From Ascarosepion bandense (taxonomy: Eukaryota > Mollusca > Cephalopoda > Sepiida > Sepiidae), in contig JBBBDQ010000332.1 in NCBI GenBank assembly GCA_037127315.1, forward strand, positions 905,001 to 969,000: a stretch of 64,000 nt of DNA. The letters are read 5' to 3'. Numbering within the stretch: the first letter of the stretch is position 1; each line of letters starts with the position of its first letter. Shown one piece after another: positions 10,885 through 22,269 of this stretch. Made by a program: the position numbers and the translations under genes. The notes below the pieces were generated by a model. The model was given only the letters and a program-made list of their open reading frames with translations, was not told where the DNA came from and made no database searches.

Positions 10885-11400
10885 TAGATTTAGTAGTTAA
10901 GTCGATGTCAGTCAGGCAGGTAAGTGCCATACGTGATACACGCTTGGGTGATCATGTCTCGAAAGTAGTTGAGTCGATATCAGTCAGTCAGTTAAGTGCC
11001 ATACGCGATACACGCTTGGGTGATCATGTCTCGAAAGTAATTGCGTCGATATCAATCAATCAGCTAAGGGCCATACGCGATGCACGCTTGGATGATCATG
11101 TCTCGTAAGTAGTTGAGTCGATATCAGTCAGTCAGTTAAGTGCCATACGCGATACACGCTTGGGTGATCATGTCTCGAAAGTAGTTGAGTCGATATCAGT
11201 CAGTCAGTTAAGTGCCATACGCGATTCACGCTTGGGTGATCATGTCTCGAAAGTAGTTGAGTCGATATCAGTCAGTCAGTTAAGTGCCATACGCGATACA
11301 CGCTTGGGTGATCATGTCTCGAAAGTAGTTGAGTCGATATCAGTCAGTCAGTTAAGTGCCATACGTGATACACGCTTGGGTGATCAGGTCTCGAAAGTGA
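10885..11400 (-). repeat. 72-bp satellite made from a SINE tail, 7 units
   Basis: The landmark atcatgtctcg occurs at 10951, 11023, 11095, 11167, 11239, 11311 and (as atcaggtctcg) 11383, an exact 72-bp period. On the minus strand each unit is the type-A SINE 3' tail (cgagacatgatcacccaagc ... cttaactgactgac). The array joins the rest of a minus-strand SINE at 11400. Open frames on the plus strand (VSKVVESISVSQLSAIRDTR) come from the period being a multiple of three. Confidence 0.95.
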
Positions 11401-11645
11401 CATTACTGACTGGACAGAAGATTATTCCGCAGTAGGTTGCCATTGCTTTCTGTGGTAGACTAGTTGGCGACCAAGGCTATAAAACCCAATCTGTTCTATT
11501 ATTCAACCCATAAATGGAGAGAAGAGACAGGTTAATACCTTTCCCAAAGGTGTTTGTGCGTAAATGAATGCAAGGAATTCAACTAGAATTCGGACTCGGC
11601 TCCCCGATTTTTCATTCCGAGTCAATAACCACTGTAACACAAATC
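11400..11645 (-). mobile_element. tRNA-derived SINE (type A), body
   Basis: Read on the minus strand, 11645 to 11400 gives the tRNA-like head, B-box region (cgagtccgaattctagttg) and conserved centre of the SINE. Its 3' tail is the expanded 72-bp array at 10885-11400. Confidence 0.8.
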
Positions 11646-12135
11646 ACATCCTAGTCAATATAATTATTCTTATTCCTGTCAGTGAAAAATGGTTGAAAAA
11701 AAAGATGAACGACAAAACATAAAAGGAAGCACCCGGACTGATTCGCTAAAAATCTGCATACAGCGATGAAAAAGGTTCCTAAACTTCATAAAAGCAAAGC
11801 TTTGTCGTCAAATTATTTATGCTATTATTAAAAGGAGAAACCAAAGGATTTTTAGATTATTAAATTATAAATTGTTTTGTCCTTTTTAGAACGTTCGAAA
11901 TTTTGATTAAAAAAAACTTTTAGCGCCATTTTTTGCGACGAAAGACACATTGAAATGGAAATTCTTGCAAAAAATCAAACAATTGTCGAATTATGATAAA
12001 ACTTTCAGAACTTATTCACAAATGAATAAGTTTATTATATAATTTCTTTTAGACTTTGTGTAGCTAATTTTTTTTCACTTTGTCAAACTAATTTAAATTC
12101 TTCTATCGCTACCAATGGATTCTCTGTTCCAGACT
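11646..12135. other. AT-rich, no gene recognised
   Basis: I see no transposon signature or coding frame here. Confidence 0.4.
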
Positions 12136-12139
12136 GTCA

Positions 12140-12450
12140 TTTTTTTTTAATCATATCACCCCAAGCAAGGCGGTAACGCCACTGATGTGCAGGGGGCTAC
12201 ATAAGAGTGAAAAGATTGCAAAAGAGAAAGCCGGAAACCACATCCTAAACAGGAAATAAGGGCGGTAGTTTAGTCTATCTACTCCAATTGAAAAAAAATG
12301 TAAAAGAATGGAAAAGAGTAAAAGATTGGAAGGGAGAAAGCCGGAAACCACATCCTAAACAGGAAACAAGGGATGAGCCTCTTCACCTGTTCAATAGACG
12401 TTGGTGGAGTGTGAACCGGGCGATAGTTTAGCCTATCTACTCCAATATAC
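12140..12450 (-). mobile_element. CR1/L2/Jockey-like LINE 3' end with 120-bp duplication
   Basis: On the minus strand the segment 12200-12145 is the family's 3' end (ctgcacatcagtggcgttac, then aagcaaggcgg on the opposite strand). The upstream part holds a direct repeat: ccggaaacca lies at 12231 and again at 12351, exactly 120 bp apart. No RT domain is present. Confidence 0.6.
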
Positions 12451-12618
12451 TCTTTGCCAAAAAGGTTCTAGCATATTTATACATGACCTCAGTGTTTATA
12501 TTCGGGAAAAACTCCCAATTGCAAGGGAATTCTTTCATGCGCTTTCGACTCTCGTTATCACGCTCTGTTAGATATCTCTTTTTTCTTCATCGCTTTCCTT
12601 CTTCACAGGACTGTAATA

Positions 12619-13322
12619 TTAGGTTGTCCCAAAAGTTCGTAAACACTTGCTAAATTGGTCTATCTGGTCCAGCACAATCGAGACAAGCGATGGGTTCAGA
12701 AAGAGCAAGAGACACCGTCGGTTCTAAAACAAGATCGATTCGGCAAGAAACTTATGTTGTGTGTTTGGTGGAACTTTGAAGGAATCATGTATTTTGAGAT
12801 GGTTCCGAATGGTCGTGCCATCAGTGCCGAACCTTACTGTCAGCAACTTGAGCGGGTCTACGCAAAGCTGAAGCAAAAGTACCCGGCTCTGATCAACCGA
12901 AAGCGCGCTTTGATGCAGCAGGACAATGCCAAACCAAACACCGCCAAGAAGACCAAGAAGAGCTGGACGGCGGTGAGATTCTGCCGCCTCCAGTCTACTG
13001 TCCTTACTGTGCTCCATCAGATTACGGCCTTTTCCGCTCAATGCAACATTTTCTGAAGGGCCGCCGATTCGACTGGTTTGATGAAGTCTTGGAAGCGTGT
13101 TAAGAATTCTTTAATTCGAAGCCGGCTGAATGGTACTTTGACCAGATCCGAAAGCTTGCAGAAAGTCTTGGAAAATGATGGTCTTTATTTTGAGCAATAA
13201 TTTTTGTTGTTTTTGCGAGTAAAATTTCAATCTTTTGTAAGTGTTTTCTGATAACCTTAGATTACTTGGCGAGTAAAATTTCAATTTTTTACAAGTATTT
13301 ACGAACTTTTGGTACAACCTAA
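12619..13322 (+). mobile_element. mariner element, internally deleted (704 bp)
   Basis: Terminal inverted repeats of about 31 bp (12619-12649 and 13292-13322) begin ttaggttgtcccaaaag and differ at two positions. TA dinucleotides flank both ends (12617-12618, 13323-13324), the expected Tc1/mariner target duplication. A full mariner is about 1.3 kb; the 5' half of the transposase is missing. Confidence 0.9.
12655..13200 (+). pseudogene. mariner transposase, C-terminal half
   Basis: The translation contains KKLMLCVWWNFEGIMYFE, QQDNAKPNTAK and, in a shifted frame near 13015, APSDYGLFRSMQHFLKGRRF. These correspond to the second and third catalytic Asp positions of a DD34D transposase. The first catalytic Asp region and the DNA-binding domain are deleted, and a frameshift separates the last two motifs, so it cannot act. 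Confidence 0.85.
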
Positions 13323-13641
13323 TATATTAAAATAATTTTCTGATAATATAGAAATGGCTCTTTCTTTACATCCATCTGCGAATATTTTTGAGTTTGACGA
13401 TTTTAATACTCAACATATCAAGTGACTTAAACATTTTAATGTTACAGTTGTTGCCTGGGTTCCGACTTTCAGTTTTTCCATTTGCTCAGCTTCTTCAAAG
13501 AGTGAATGTCTCTACTTATTTCCCTAATAAATCAGTTCAACATTCTTCGTTACTTGATTTGTTCCTTACCTCTTCTCTCAGCTCTTGTAAAGCATCAAAA
13601 CTCGCGTTTTAGTATGTATTGATATTCCTTTTGAGTCATTC

Positions 13642-13923
13642 TGGTGCGGTGGATATCGGCTTGGAACAAAAAATCAGAGAGCTGAGTTCAAATTCAAGTC
13701 AAATTCATTGCTTTCACTTACGCGCAAATACTCTTGGGAAAGATATTATTCCATCTCTTCTCTTCAGCCATGGGTCAAATAACAAAACAGATTGGGTTCT
13801 ATAGCTTTGGTTGGCAAACAGTCTACCGCAGAAAGTAATAGCAACTAAGTGCGGGAAAAATCTTTTCAAGACATGATCGCCCAAGCGTGTATTACGTATG
13901 GCATTTAACTGACTGACTGATTA
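13642..13923 (+). mobile_element. tRNA-derived SINE (type A)
   Basis: The copy has the tRNA-like head (ggtgcggtggatatcggctt), a weakened B box (gagttcaaattcaag), the conserved centre with a short deletion after 'gcgggaaaaatctt', and the cttaactgactgac tail motif (with tttaactg here). Confidence 0.8.
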
Positions 13924-14504
13924 GAAATACACCTATTCACAAGATTTCTTTTAGTTGCCAGCGTGCTGATTAGGATTCATCTCGTAACTATATGGGAGAC
14001 TCCTTTTGCATCGATATTCTTAACCTTTCTATTGAAAATCGCAACACAGAGGTTTCTTTTTCAATTAAAGACGGCATTGATGCATCTGTACCTTTTCGCA
14101 AATAACAGGTGAAACCATAATCTTTTTGGTTCACACCAGCTTGTTTGGCGCTATATGTCATAGGGATCACATTTTTCCGGGTGTACCAAGGTGATAATTC
14201 AGATCACAACAGATACCTTATAGTAACTGCTCGAAATAATTGTAAACGTTTTTGTTTACTGCTAGAACGAGCCACTGTACAGCTACTAATTTTGGTTCAC
14301 ATGAATATGGGCGGCTCAGTAACAGTGTGCTAAATAAGAGTAAAATTTCTATCCCACCTCTATTTCACTCAATTTGAGGTGTTAACATCTGTTGATAAAT
14401 CAGTATATATTGCTTGTAAATTCTCTTCGCATTCTACTCCTGACTCTTCTCCCTCTGTCTGGCTTACCACTTAGAACTGAATCTTTATATTGAGTGATAT
14501 GCAT

Positions 14505-16540
14505 ATAACATGGTTTCTTCCATCACTACTAAAATGAATCCTTACAAAGCTTGCGGGCTTGATGGTATCCCTACAATTGTCCTTAAGAAACGTACTACTG
14601 AACTGTCTCCTGTTCTCTCTAAACTCTTCAGTAAATGTCTTCCTGCTTCTTGCTTTGCTACTTAGTGGAAATCTTCTTCTGTAGTTCTAGCCTTTAAGCA
14701 CTCAGGTGAACCATCTGATCCTTGTAACTATCAGCTTTTCAGCATTTTACTCCCTTTTTGGCAAAGTACTAGAGGCTCGAATTAACCCTGGTTAAGCATC
14801 TCACATAGCAAGGTCTTCTGCCAGATAAGCATTATGGCTTACGTTTCTTTAGATCAACTGCTGATGTCTTAACGATTATTTTTTAAAGAGCGTATCAAAG
14901 AATGGTGACGCTTGAGTTGTTGCGTTGAACATCTCAAAGGCATTTGATAGTATTTGGCATAGTGGGCTTCTTCGCAAGTTGAAAAGTTATCATATTCCTG
15001 GACAAATTTTTGAACTAATTCAGTCTTTCTTATCAAATCACCACGTATCTATATCTCTAGGACTTTGTTCTTGAAACCATATTGTTTCTAATTTTTATTC
15101 TCAACCTTCCTAATTAATACCTTCACTTCTCAACTCGTTATCAATGCTGATGACCCAACTGTTTACTCCTGTCTAAAAGTAAATCTGATCGGTTCGTTAA
15201 AGTCAAATTGGCAGCTGATCTAAAACAAAATGACCTACAATTTGTTTTTTTTTTCCTGGGGCAAGGAGTGGCTTGTTAATATTATTCCCTCAAAAATGAA
15301 AATGCTTTATTTAATCATCTGAGAGAACCCTTTTTAACTTCCATCACCATGGCTGATGTTTACCTCCAGGAGATTGAATGATTGCGCCTTATCGAACTAA
15401 CGTTTTCCGCTGACATCAAGGGGAAAGAGTATATTGAATCAATTGGTAAGTCATCAGCTAAGAAAGTTGGCTTACTATGTCAGGCTAGACAATTTTTTCT
15501 CTCTAGAAACTATTTTACATGTCTATAAGTCTACCATTTGATCTTACTTTAAGTATTGCTGCCACATCTGGTCTATTGCCCCTGCTCTATATTTAGAAAT
15601 TCATGATAAAACCCAAAGAAGAATCTGAAATATTATTGGTCCTGACCTGATATCTCGGTTTCGATCTCTTTCCCAACGCCGTAATGTAGCTTCCCTGTGC
15701 CTTTTCTATATATACTTTCAAGATCAATATTCTGATGAATATTCCTCTACGGTACATAGATTTTATAAATTTTAGCACAGGATTTGATTACTAGTATGGC
15801 AAAGTCTCATCATTTTACAATTGAAATGGCAAGATGTAACCGTAAGTTCTTCGTATGTTAGCAGTTCTTTCTATCCCCCTTATCCCACTTCTCGCTTGTG
15901 AAACTCTCTTTCAGCTTCTTGCTTCCAAAACCAAGTTTGAGTTTCAGAAATAGAAATGCAATGTCAGTCGTTAACTTTTGTCTTCTTAATTACTCTTTTA
16001 TTGTTCCAATTCTTTAATACACTGGTTTCCGAAAAAGTTCTATGGTAACAGCTTCTTCTATGAAACTTCTGCCTTGTGGAAATCTCTTGCTTTCCAGTCA
16101 AGTTTGATCTTCAAAAATACAAATGCAGTGTCAACTGTTATCTTTTATCTTCCTAATTACTCTTCTGTTGTTCTTGCTCCTTAATACATCTATTCCCCAA
16201 AAAAGGTCTATGCTAACAGTTTCTTCTATTGAGCTTTTTCCTTACAAAAATCCGTTCCATCTTTTTGCATCCCAGTCAAGTTTGACCTTCAAAAATTTAA
16301 ATGCAATATCAACCGTTATCTTTTTTTTTTCTTAATTCCTCTTTTATTGTTCCCGCTCCTTGATACACCAATTTCCAAAATGGTCTATGCTAACAGTTTC
16401 AGTTTTTTTATCTTTTTAATATCCATTCTTTTATTGTTTTTGATCCTTAAAAATATTTTTTCTACATTCTTTCAGACTCAGTGACCCCTGCATTATAGTG
16501 GCATTGTTGTCTTGCTTGGGGTGAAATGATTAAAACTATA
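14505..16540 (+). pseudogene. CR1/L2/Jockey-like LINE: RT, C-terminus, 3' UTR
   Basis: Frame-broken RT motifs occur in order: KACGLDGIPTIVLKK (14535-14595), ALNISKAFDSIWHSGLLRKL (14927-14985), then a decayed catalytic box INADDPTVYSC (15140-15175; YADD is the norm). Next comes the post-RT segment KEYIESIGKSSAKKVGLLC, ending with repeats of a 170-178 bp 3' block (caagtttga at 15932, 16099 and 16277). The conserved 3' end lies at 16480-16535. Many stops and indels make it dead. CR1, L2 and Jockey cannot be separated by eye. Confidence 0.75.
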
Positions 16541-16595
16541 CAACTCTCCTGGCTTATTTTCATGAATGAACATTTGGAAGATTTCATCTCATATA

Positions 16596-18210
16596 CAGTA
16601 GCGAGCATAAAGATGTAAACGATGTTAAGAAAAAGTTTAAATATGAAATAACTTTTTTATTCTAAATCTTCAAAGAACATTTATATCAAGGAAAAAAAGG
16701 ATATAAATGTAAATTCTATAATTCCAAAACATAAAGCTCAATAAACTTATTTTGATAAAGTTATAAGAATAATTATATAACATGCGAAAAAATAGATGAT
16801 CAAAAACATCAGAATGATTTATAAATCCATGAAATTTAATAATTATTTTGCCATACTGAAAATTTTTTAGGGTAAGAATATAAATTCGGGTATTTTACTA
16901 AATTACACCGGCTCTTTACTGGCTCTTGCATTGTAAACATGGCGAAAGAATCTGTGACGTCATTGGAACTTAGAAAACTGATAGTCAAGTTAAGTAATAA
17001 AGTTAAACTCTCGATTGGGAATATTTCAAAGAGTGTGGCGAAATCTAAAAGTGTTATTCATAGTATTTTAAGAAAACTCGAGGAAACTGGGTCATGCGAA
17101 GCCAAGAAACTACCTGGCAGACCTAGTAAAACTACTGCAAGGGAAGACAGATAGATTTGTAAAGAATAAAAAAAGGATCTATCTGCGACAGTAACCGCTA
17201 TCACTAAAAGAACTAATACTAACCTTGGCATTAAAATATCAAGGTAGACTATTTCCCGAAGACCTAATGAAATAAATCTGAACTGTCGAGTAGCCTCTAC
17301 GAAGCCTTACATTTCTAAAAAGAATCAAATGAGGCGATTGAAATTTGCCACTGAACACGTCATATGGACAGAAGAACAGTGGGATTGTGTTCATTTCAGC
17401 GATGAGTCAAAGTTTAACCTGTTCGGTTGGGACGGAAGAAGGTTCGTTCGACGCAGTCCTAAGGAACGATATTTATCTCAGTCCACTAAAAGCAGCGTTA
17501 AATTTCTAGGAGGAAGTATGATGGTGTGTGGCCTGATTTCAACTACTGGTACGGAACCTCTTGTTAGGCAACACGGTAAAATTAACACAAATGTATACAA
17601 AGAGATATTAAAGAAACATATTGTACCTAATATGAGAACTGCAATTAATCAACCAGCTGTATTTAAGCAAGATAACACGCTACGTCACACATCGAAGTCT
17701 GTTAAAACATTTCTTTCTGAGGAGGATGTTACTGTTATGGAGTGACCTGTTCACAGCTCAGGCATGAACCCTATTGGTTGGAAGTTACTAAATGAAAGAG
17801 CTAAGGAAAAGAATCCAACAAACGTCGAAGAACTATGGACTGATTTGAAAGGAGAATGGGAGAAAATATCCGTTAATAAATACAAGAACTTAATTCGCTT
17901 ATGTATCAAGCTGTTATTGAAAGTAAAGGTTTTTCACATCAGGTACTAATGAATTACGAACGCTATTTTTATTTAGATATGATGTATTCATTATAATAGC
18001 ATGGTTTCGTTAATCGTTCTGATGTTTTTGATCATCTATTTTTTTCGAATGTTATATAATTGTTTTTATAACTTAATCAAAATCAGTTTATTGAGCTTTA
18101 TATTTTGTAATTATGTAATTTACCTTTATTTCTTTGAAGTTTTAAAATAAGAAGTTATTTCACATTCAGACTTTTTCTTAAAATAATTCTGATCTTTATG
18201 CTCGCTATTG
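16596..18210 (+). mobile_element. Tc1-like transposon with long inverted repeats (1615 bp)
   Basis: The element starts cagtagcgagcataaag and ends in its inverse. TA flanks both ends (16594-16595 and 18211-18212). The inverted arms extend about 200 bp (16596-16815 and 18015-18210) with mismatches. The length matches a complete Tc1-like element. Confidence 0.9.
16939..17949 (+). pseudogene. Tc1-like transposase, inactivated
   Basis: The N-terminus (MAKESVTSLELRKLIVK...) carries a helix-turn-helix-like region and a GRPSKTT linker. A stop after TAREDR and others near 17153-17250 break the frame. The catalytic part from 17329 has VHFSDESKFNLFG (first Asp) and VFKQDNTLRHTSK (second Asp; the usual PxH is LRH). 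The third box, normally DLNPIEWLW, reads GMNPIGWKL, so the catalytic Glu is Gly. The C-terminus (VEELWTDLKGEWEKIS) is conserved. Confidence 0.9.
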
Positions 18211-18219
18211 TATACCGTG

Positions 18220-18835
18220 AACAGATCATTAAAAGCTTAAATAACTTATCTTCAAACTTGAAGCCTCACATATACAACAGGATTAGATGACATGTTAATA
18301 TATGCTATATTTTAAATATATTATTAACAAAAAATATTTTTTAAATCCCTTCACGTCGAGCAACATGATAATGTAACTAGAACATAAGAAACTATTGGCA
18401 ATAAAAAACAAGGAATAATCTTTAGAAGCAACCAATATTTATTGATCCAGAAACCAAGCAAGTCCTTATAGATTTAAATATAAACAAGCAATATTTATCT
18501 ATCCAAAACCTAAGTAATTTTTTATAGATTCAAATATAAACAAGTAATATTTACTTTTTCCTGAACCAAGTAAATACTTCTAAGCTCAAATAAACATTAT
18601 ATAATTAACTTCTTTAACATCAAGTCTATTTATTCTTTGTGATATTTGTCATGAAAAGCTTATATTTTCTTTATACAAGATTAAGTGAAATAAAGTATAA
18701 CAAAAATAGATAAAATGAAAGTAAAAATGACGAATGAACTTCATATTTGAATGACCAGCAAAAAGTTCAAGTGTTGTTAAATGAAATAAACATGTTCTTA
18801 CCTAACTAAAGAATTTATATGGTAAAATCATTTAC
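18220..18835. other. AT-rich, no gene recognised
   Basis: A loose repeat of 'aaccaagtaa ... tagattcaaatataaacaag' (about 60 bp, three copies near 18425-18590) is visible. Nothing else was identified. Confidence 0.4.
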
Positions 18836-18839
18836 AACT

Positions 18840-19245
18840 CATTTCTTTAGACAATATTAGAACATTCCTCTACAGAACCTAGACACTATTAATTTAAGAA
18901 CACTACAAGATCTTTTCATTTTACTGTCAAAAGAGCTACAATCGCTACATATAGCCATAAGTTCTATGCTAACACTTTCTTTTATCAAACTTCTGCCTTG
19001 TGGAAATCTATAACATTTTCTTGCTTTCCAGTCATATTTGATCTTCAAAAATTTAAATGCAATGTCAACCGTTATCTTCTGTTTTCTTAATTCCTTTTTT
19101 ATTGTTCCCGTTTCTTGATACACCAGTTCCCAAAATGGTCTATGCTAACAGATGTTTCTATCAAACTTCTCTCTATCAATCAATAATCCAGGGCGTCTTA
19201 GTGGCTTTGTTGTCTTGCTTAGTGTGAAATGATTTAAAAAATTAA
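18840..19245 (+). mobile_element. CR1/L2/Jockey-like LINE 3' part
   Basis: The block agtcatatttgatcttcaaa ... caaccgttatctt matches the 3' block of the LINE at 15930-16330. The family's 3' end (agtggctttgttgtcttgct) follows at 19200-19235. No coding capacity remains. Confidence 0.6.
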
Positions 19246-19439
19246 ATTTCAAAACGATCTAAAAACTATATTTATTAAACATAAATGGGCAAGTTTCGTA
19301 CAATCTATTCACGCCGAATATTTTAAAAACTATTTTGAATTTTTTGTATATATAAACGTGCCGGTTTTTGTAAATACAGACTTTCATACACGACATTATC
19401 CGAAAATAAGAGCGATAACTAAAATGGATTTATAACCAA

Positions 19440-19830
19440 CTAGCAGTATAACCTGGTCGTTGCTCGGGTGTAATGAAAGCTTTAAAACTAATCCATGGTC
19501 CTAGAGCTCAGACTCTTTGGGCGTTGGCACGAAAGAATAAAAAGCAATAGTTGTTTCCAGTTAAAGCGAAACCGGAGATTGAAAGAAAAATGAATGGATG
19601 TAAGTCAAATTTTGATTTCCTGGTATCGATATCAAATAAGTTTTTTTCGTCGTAAACTGAATTTTGAAGGTTAAATAATTCTTAGTAAGTAAATGGTATC
19701 ATGACTGAGACTAAGAACTACAATTATACCTACTTGGAGCCAATCCCGAAGAAAAAACTAAAATAAAAGGGCTTAAAAAATACAGACATACAGGCAGATA
19801 AACAGACTCACACACAAACATCTTGCCTTT

Positions 19831-19878
<48 letters not shown>

Positions 19879-20223
19879 CGATTTTCTGCACTATTGTAAG
19901 AACAGCAAACTTGAAACTTCTGAATATCGTTTCTTATTCTTTGTCTATGAGTGTACCAAATTTGATTAAAATCAGATCACTCCTTCTATAACGCGATTTT
20001 TTCGATTATCGATTTTCGATATATATCGGGGGTACCTCGACAAAAAACCTAGCTAAGAACACTCGCAGACGCTTATAGTACAACTGTGTAAACTTTCAAT
20101 AAAATCGGTTCAGCCGTTTCGGAGTCGATAGGTAACGGACACACACACAGACACACGCACACACACACAGACACACACACACATACACACACAGACAAAG
20201 TTCCATTTATAAATAAGTTTAGA
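19440..20223 (-). mobile_element. Non-autonomous Helitron, complete (784 bp)
   Basis: On the minus strand it starts TCTAAACTT at 20223 and ends CTAG at 19440. It is preceded by A and followed by T, as expected. It is homologous along its length to 5110-5858 but carries a longer TA array (19827-19876) and a CA-rich block (20140-20195). No Rep/helicase frame. Confidence 0.8.
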
Positions 20224-20628
20224 TGTACCTAAAAATCAATAAATCATAAGATTACGGAGAATGTTTTCCTAAACTTTTGAAATTACTGGATAGCTAAAAA
20301 AACGTATGTAAGTGACGTTCACGTTATATTCTTCAAGTAATTTTACAGATATGTCCATTGTAAAAAAAAGGTTTGATAGTCAAGCTGTCAACCTTATATA
20401 AACACTCATGAACGTATTAAAAAGAAATGCTTTTCTGCGATATTTTAAACTTAAAATAATATTTGTTTAAATTCAGATTAAGTAATAATATTTCTCAAAT
20501 AAAGTTTTAGAAAAGTATATTTTAATTTTGAAAGTTTTTTTTTTAAATAAAGATGACAGATGTCTAAAACTGGTGCTAAAATCAACGATACTCTGCAACC
20601 TCGAAACGAAAACTCTCTCCAGTCAATT

Positions 20629-20776
20629 TAAGTTCTATAGTCTTGGTTGGCAACCAGTCTACCGCAGAAAGCAATGGCAACCTACTGCGGGATAATCTTC
20701 TGCCCAGTCAGTTATGTCTCTTTCGAGACATGATCACCCAAGCGTGTTTCATGTATGGCACTTAACTGACTGATAC
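20629..20776 (+). mobile_element. SINE (type A), 5'-truncated
   Basis: Only the conserved centre and tail (from gttctatagtcttggttgg) are present. Confidence 0.75.
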
Positions 20777-20801
20777 TTGAATGGCAAAATAATTATAAAA
20801 G

Positions 20802-20960
20802 AACAGATTGGGTTCTATAGCCTTGGCTGGCAGCCAGTCTACCGCAGAAAACAATGGCAACCTACTGCGGGATAATCTTCTGCCCAGTCAGTCATGTCTC
20901 TTTAAAGACATGATTGCCCAAAGCGTGTATCACGTATGGCACTTAACTGACTGATACTGT
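20802..20960 (+). mobile_element. SINE (type A), 5'-truncated, second copy
   Basis: The same 3' half recurs 26 bp after the previous copy and in the same orientation, beginning acagattgggttctatagcc. Two independent truncated insertions or a local duplication are both possible. Confidence 0.75.
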
Positions 20961-21200
20961 TAAATATGAGATAATGAATGTCTATTATGTTTAATGATGA
21001 GCCGTTCTAAACATCGCATTTTGGCTTTAATTTCAGGTGAAAATAAAGACCAAAATTGTTCAACATTTGGATATATTGTTTTAAGTTGGTTCTAAACTTT
21101 CGGTTCACATGAGCCATCTTCAGAGAGGTTACAGGGACGTTAACATAAAAACATCCACCATCAAAGATGATTTTATCTTGTGTTGATATAAAACATGCTA
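20957..21200 (-). repeat. Dispersed repeat with hammerhead-like motif
   Basis: This block is about 80% identical to the reverse complement of 27795-28043. On the minus strand it holds CTGAAGA (21124-21118), a GG.TC/GA.CC stem and GAAAG. One extra U separates CTGAAGA from the stem, so the core is not canonical. Its content resembles PLE terminal repeats more than any SINE here. Confidence 0.5.
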
Positions 21201-22035
21201 TGTAACGATAACAGTCACAAAATTAGTTTTGACATGCAATAAAATATTTTGCTAATGGGAAATGTTAACTTTAATCTATTAACTTGAAACTAAAACTAAA
21301 ATATAATGCTTCAAGAATATTTTTTCATTTTTAAAACTTCATTTTATATATTAGGTATAGCGAATCTGTAAATGTACCTACGTAAAACCTAATCAAATCA
21401 CAATTTTCCTTCAGTAGTTATCTCAGACTGATTAAACATGCAGGGCTTGCAAATAAGAAGCACCCACGCGTAATTTTTTATTGGTGGGTTCGTTTTCTAT
21501 GGCTTATCAACGCATTGCAGGTTATTCAAGGCCAGAATATATCTTTAAATTCCAAGATTTTTGTTGAGATAATAATGATTTAGTGATACAGATCTTATTA
21601 ATTAACCCATAGTTAGGGGATTGAAATTGCATGGATTCAAACCTTTCCCCCCTCATAATTGAATGTAACAAACGCAACAGGAATTAGATTTTAACAATTC
21701 TGAATCATCCATTGAAACACCGACACATCTTCGCTTGCATCACCTGGTATTCCCAAACGGTTATCTACCTAGGTTACCAAGCTCGGCTCAAGCGGTTGCT
21801 TTTTACCTAGTGATAATATTTTAAAAATAAAATCTGTCTGAGGAGCTTTTTCCTACGTTTGTAATATAGGGGAAATGACAGCGCTTCGACTCCGTGGAAG
21901 AAATATAACTGATCTAATAGAACTAAAGAATGAAGCTCTTTTGAATGTCTGCCCTGAGAAGCCACATAGCTGTGTTGATAAGAAGTTCTAATCTTCGCAG
22001 CAAAACCACGCCATGCCACCACAGTGTGGAGAACC
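21200..22035. other. No gene recognised
   Basis: AT-rich with short open frames only. The 76-residue minus-strand frame at 21807-22037 has no motif I recognise. Confidence 0.4.
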
Positions 22036-22200
22036 ACTCATGTTCCCTTCACATTCCATCAATTAACTAATAAGTTCCACTCGAGTAGCTTCTTCTTACG
22101 AACCGCTGCTTCGCAGAATCAACTCCCAAGAGGATGCTTCCCCGATCACTTCAATCTTAACCAGTTCAACTCTAGAGTTAACTGTTTTATTCTTTACATA
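22036..22200 (+). pseudogene. LINE C-terminal fragment
   Basis: The translation NKFHSSSFFLRTAASQNQLP followed by RGCFPDHFNLNQFNSRVN parallels NSFFSRASRLWNSLP...CFPD.YNLQEFK of the CR1/L2-like family, but from a different subfamily. Upstream coding sequence is absent. Confidence 0.5.
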
Positions 22201-22269
22201 CACCTATATAAACTGTATCTCTGTACCATTCTACCTCGAGTGGCTCGTAGGTCTCTTACAGGATAAACA

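Noticed and set aside
10885..11400. CRISPR-like array of direct repeats
   Set aside because: Units are contiguous with no variable spacers, and the host is clearly eukaryotic.
10905..11435. Open frames of 67 and 91 codons with repeated SVSQLSAIRDTRLGDHVSK
   Set aside because: The period of 72 bp keeps a frame open; the sequence is the reverse complement of a SINE tail.
22024..22266. An 80-codon cellular gene
   Set aside because: The peptide resembles the C-terminus of the CR1/L2-like LINE family rather than a host protein.
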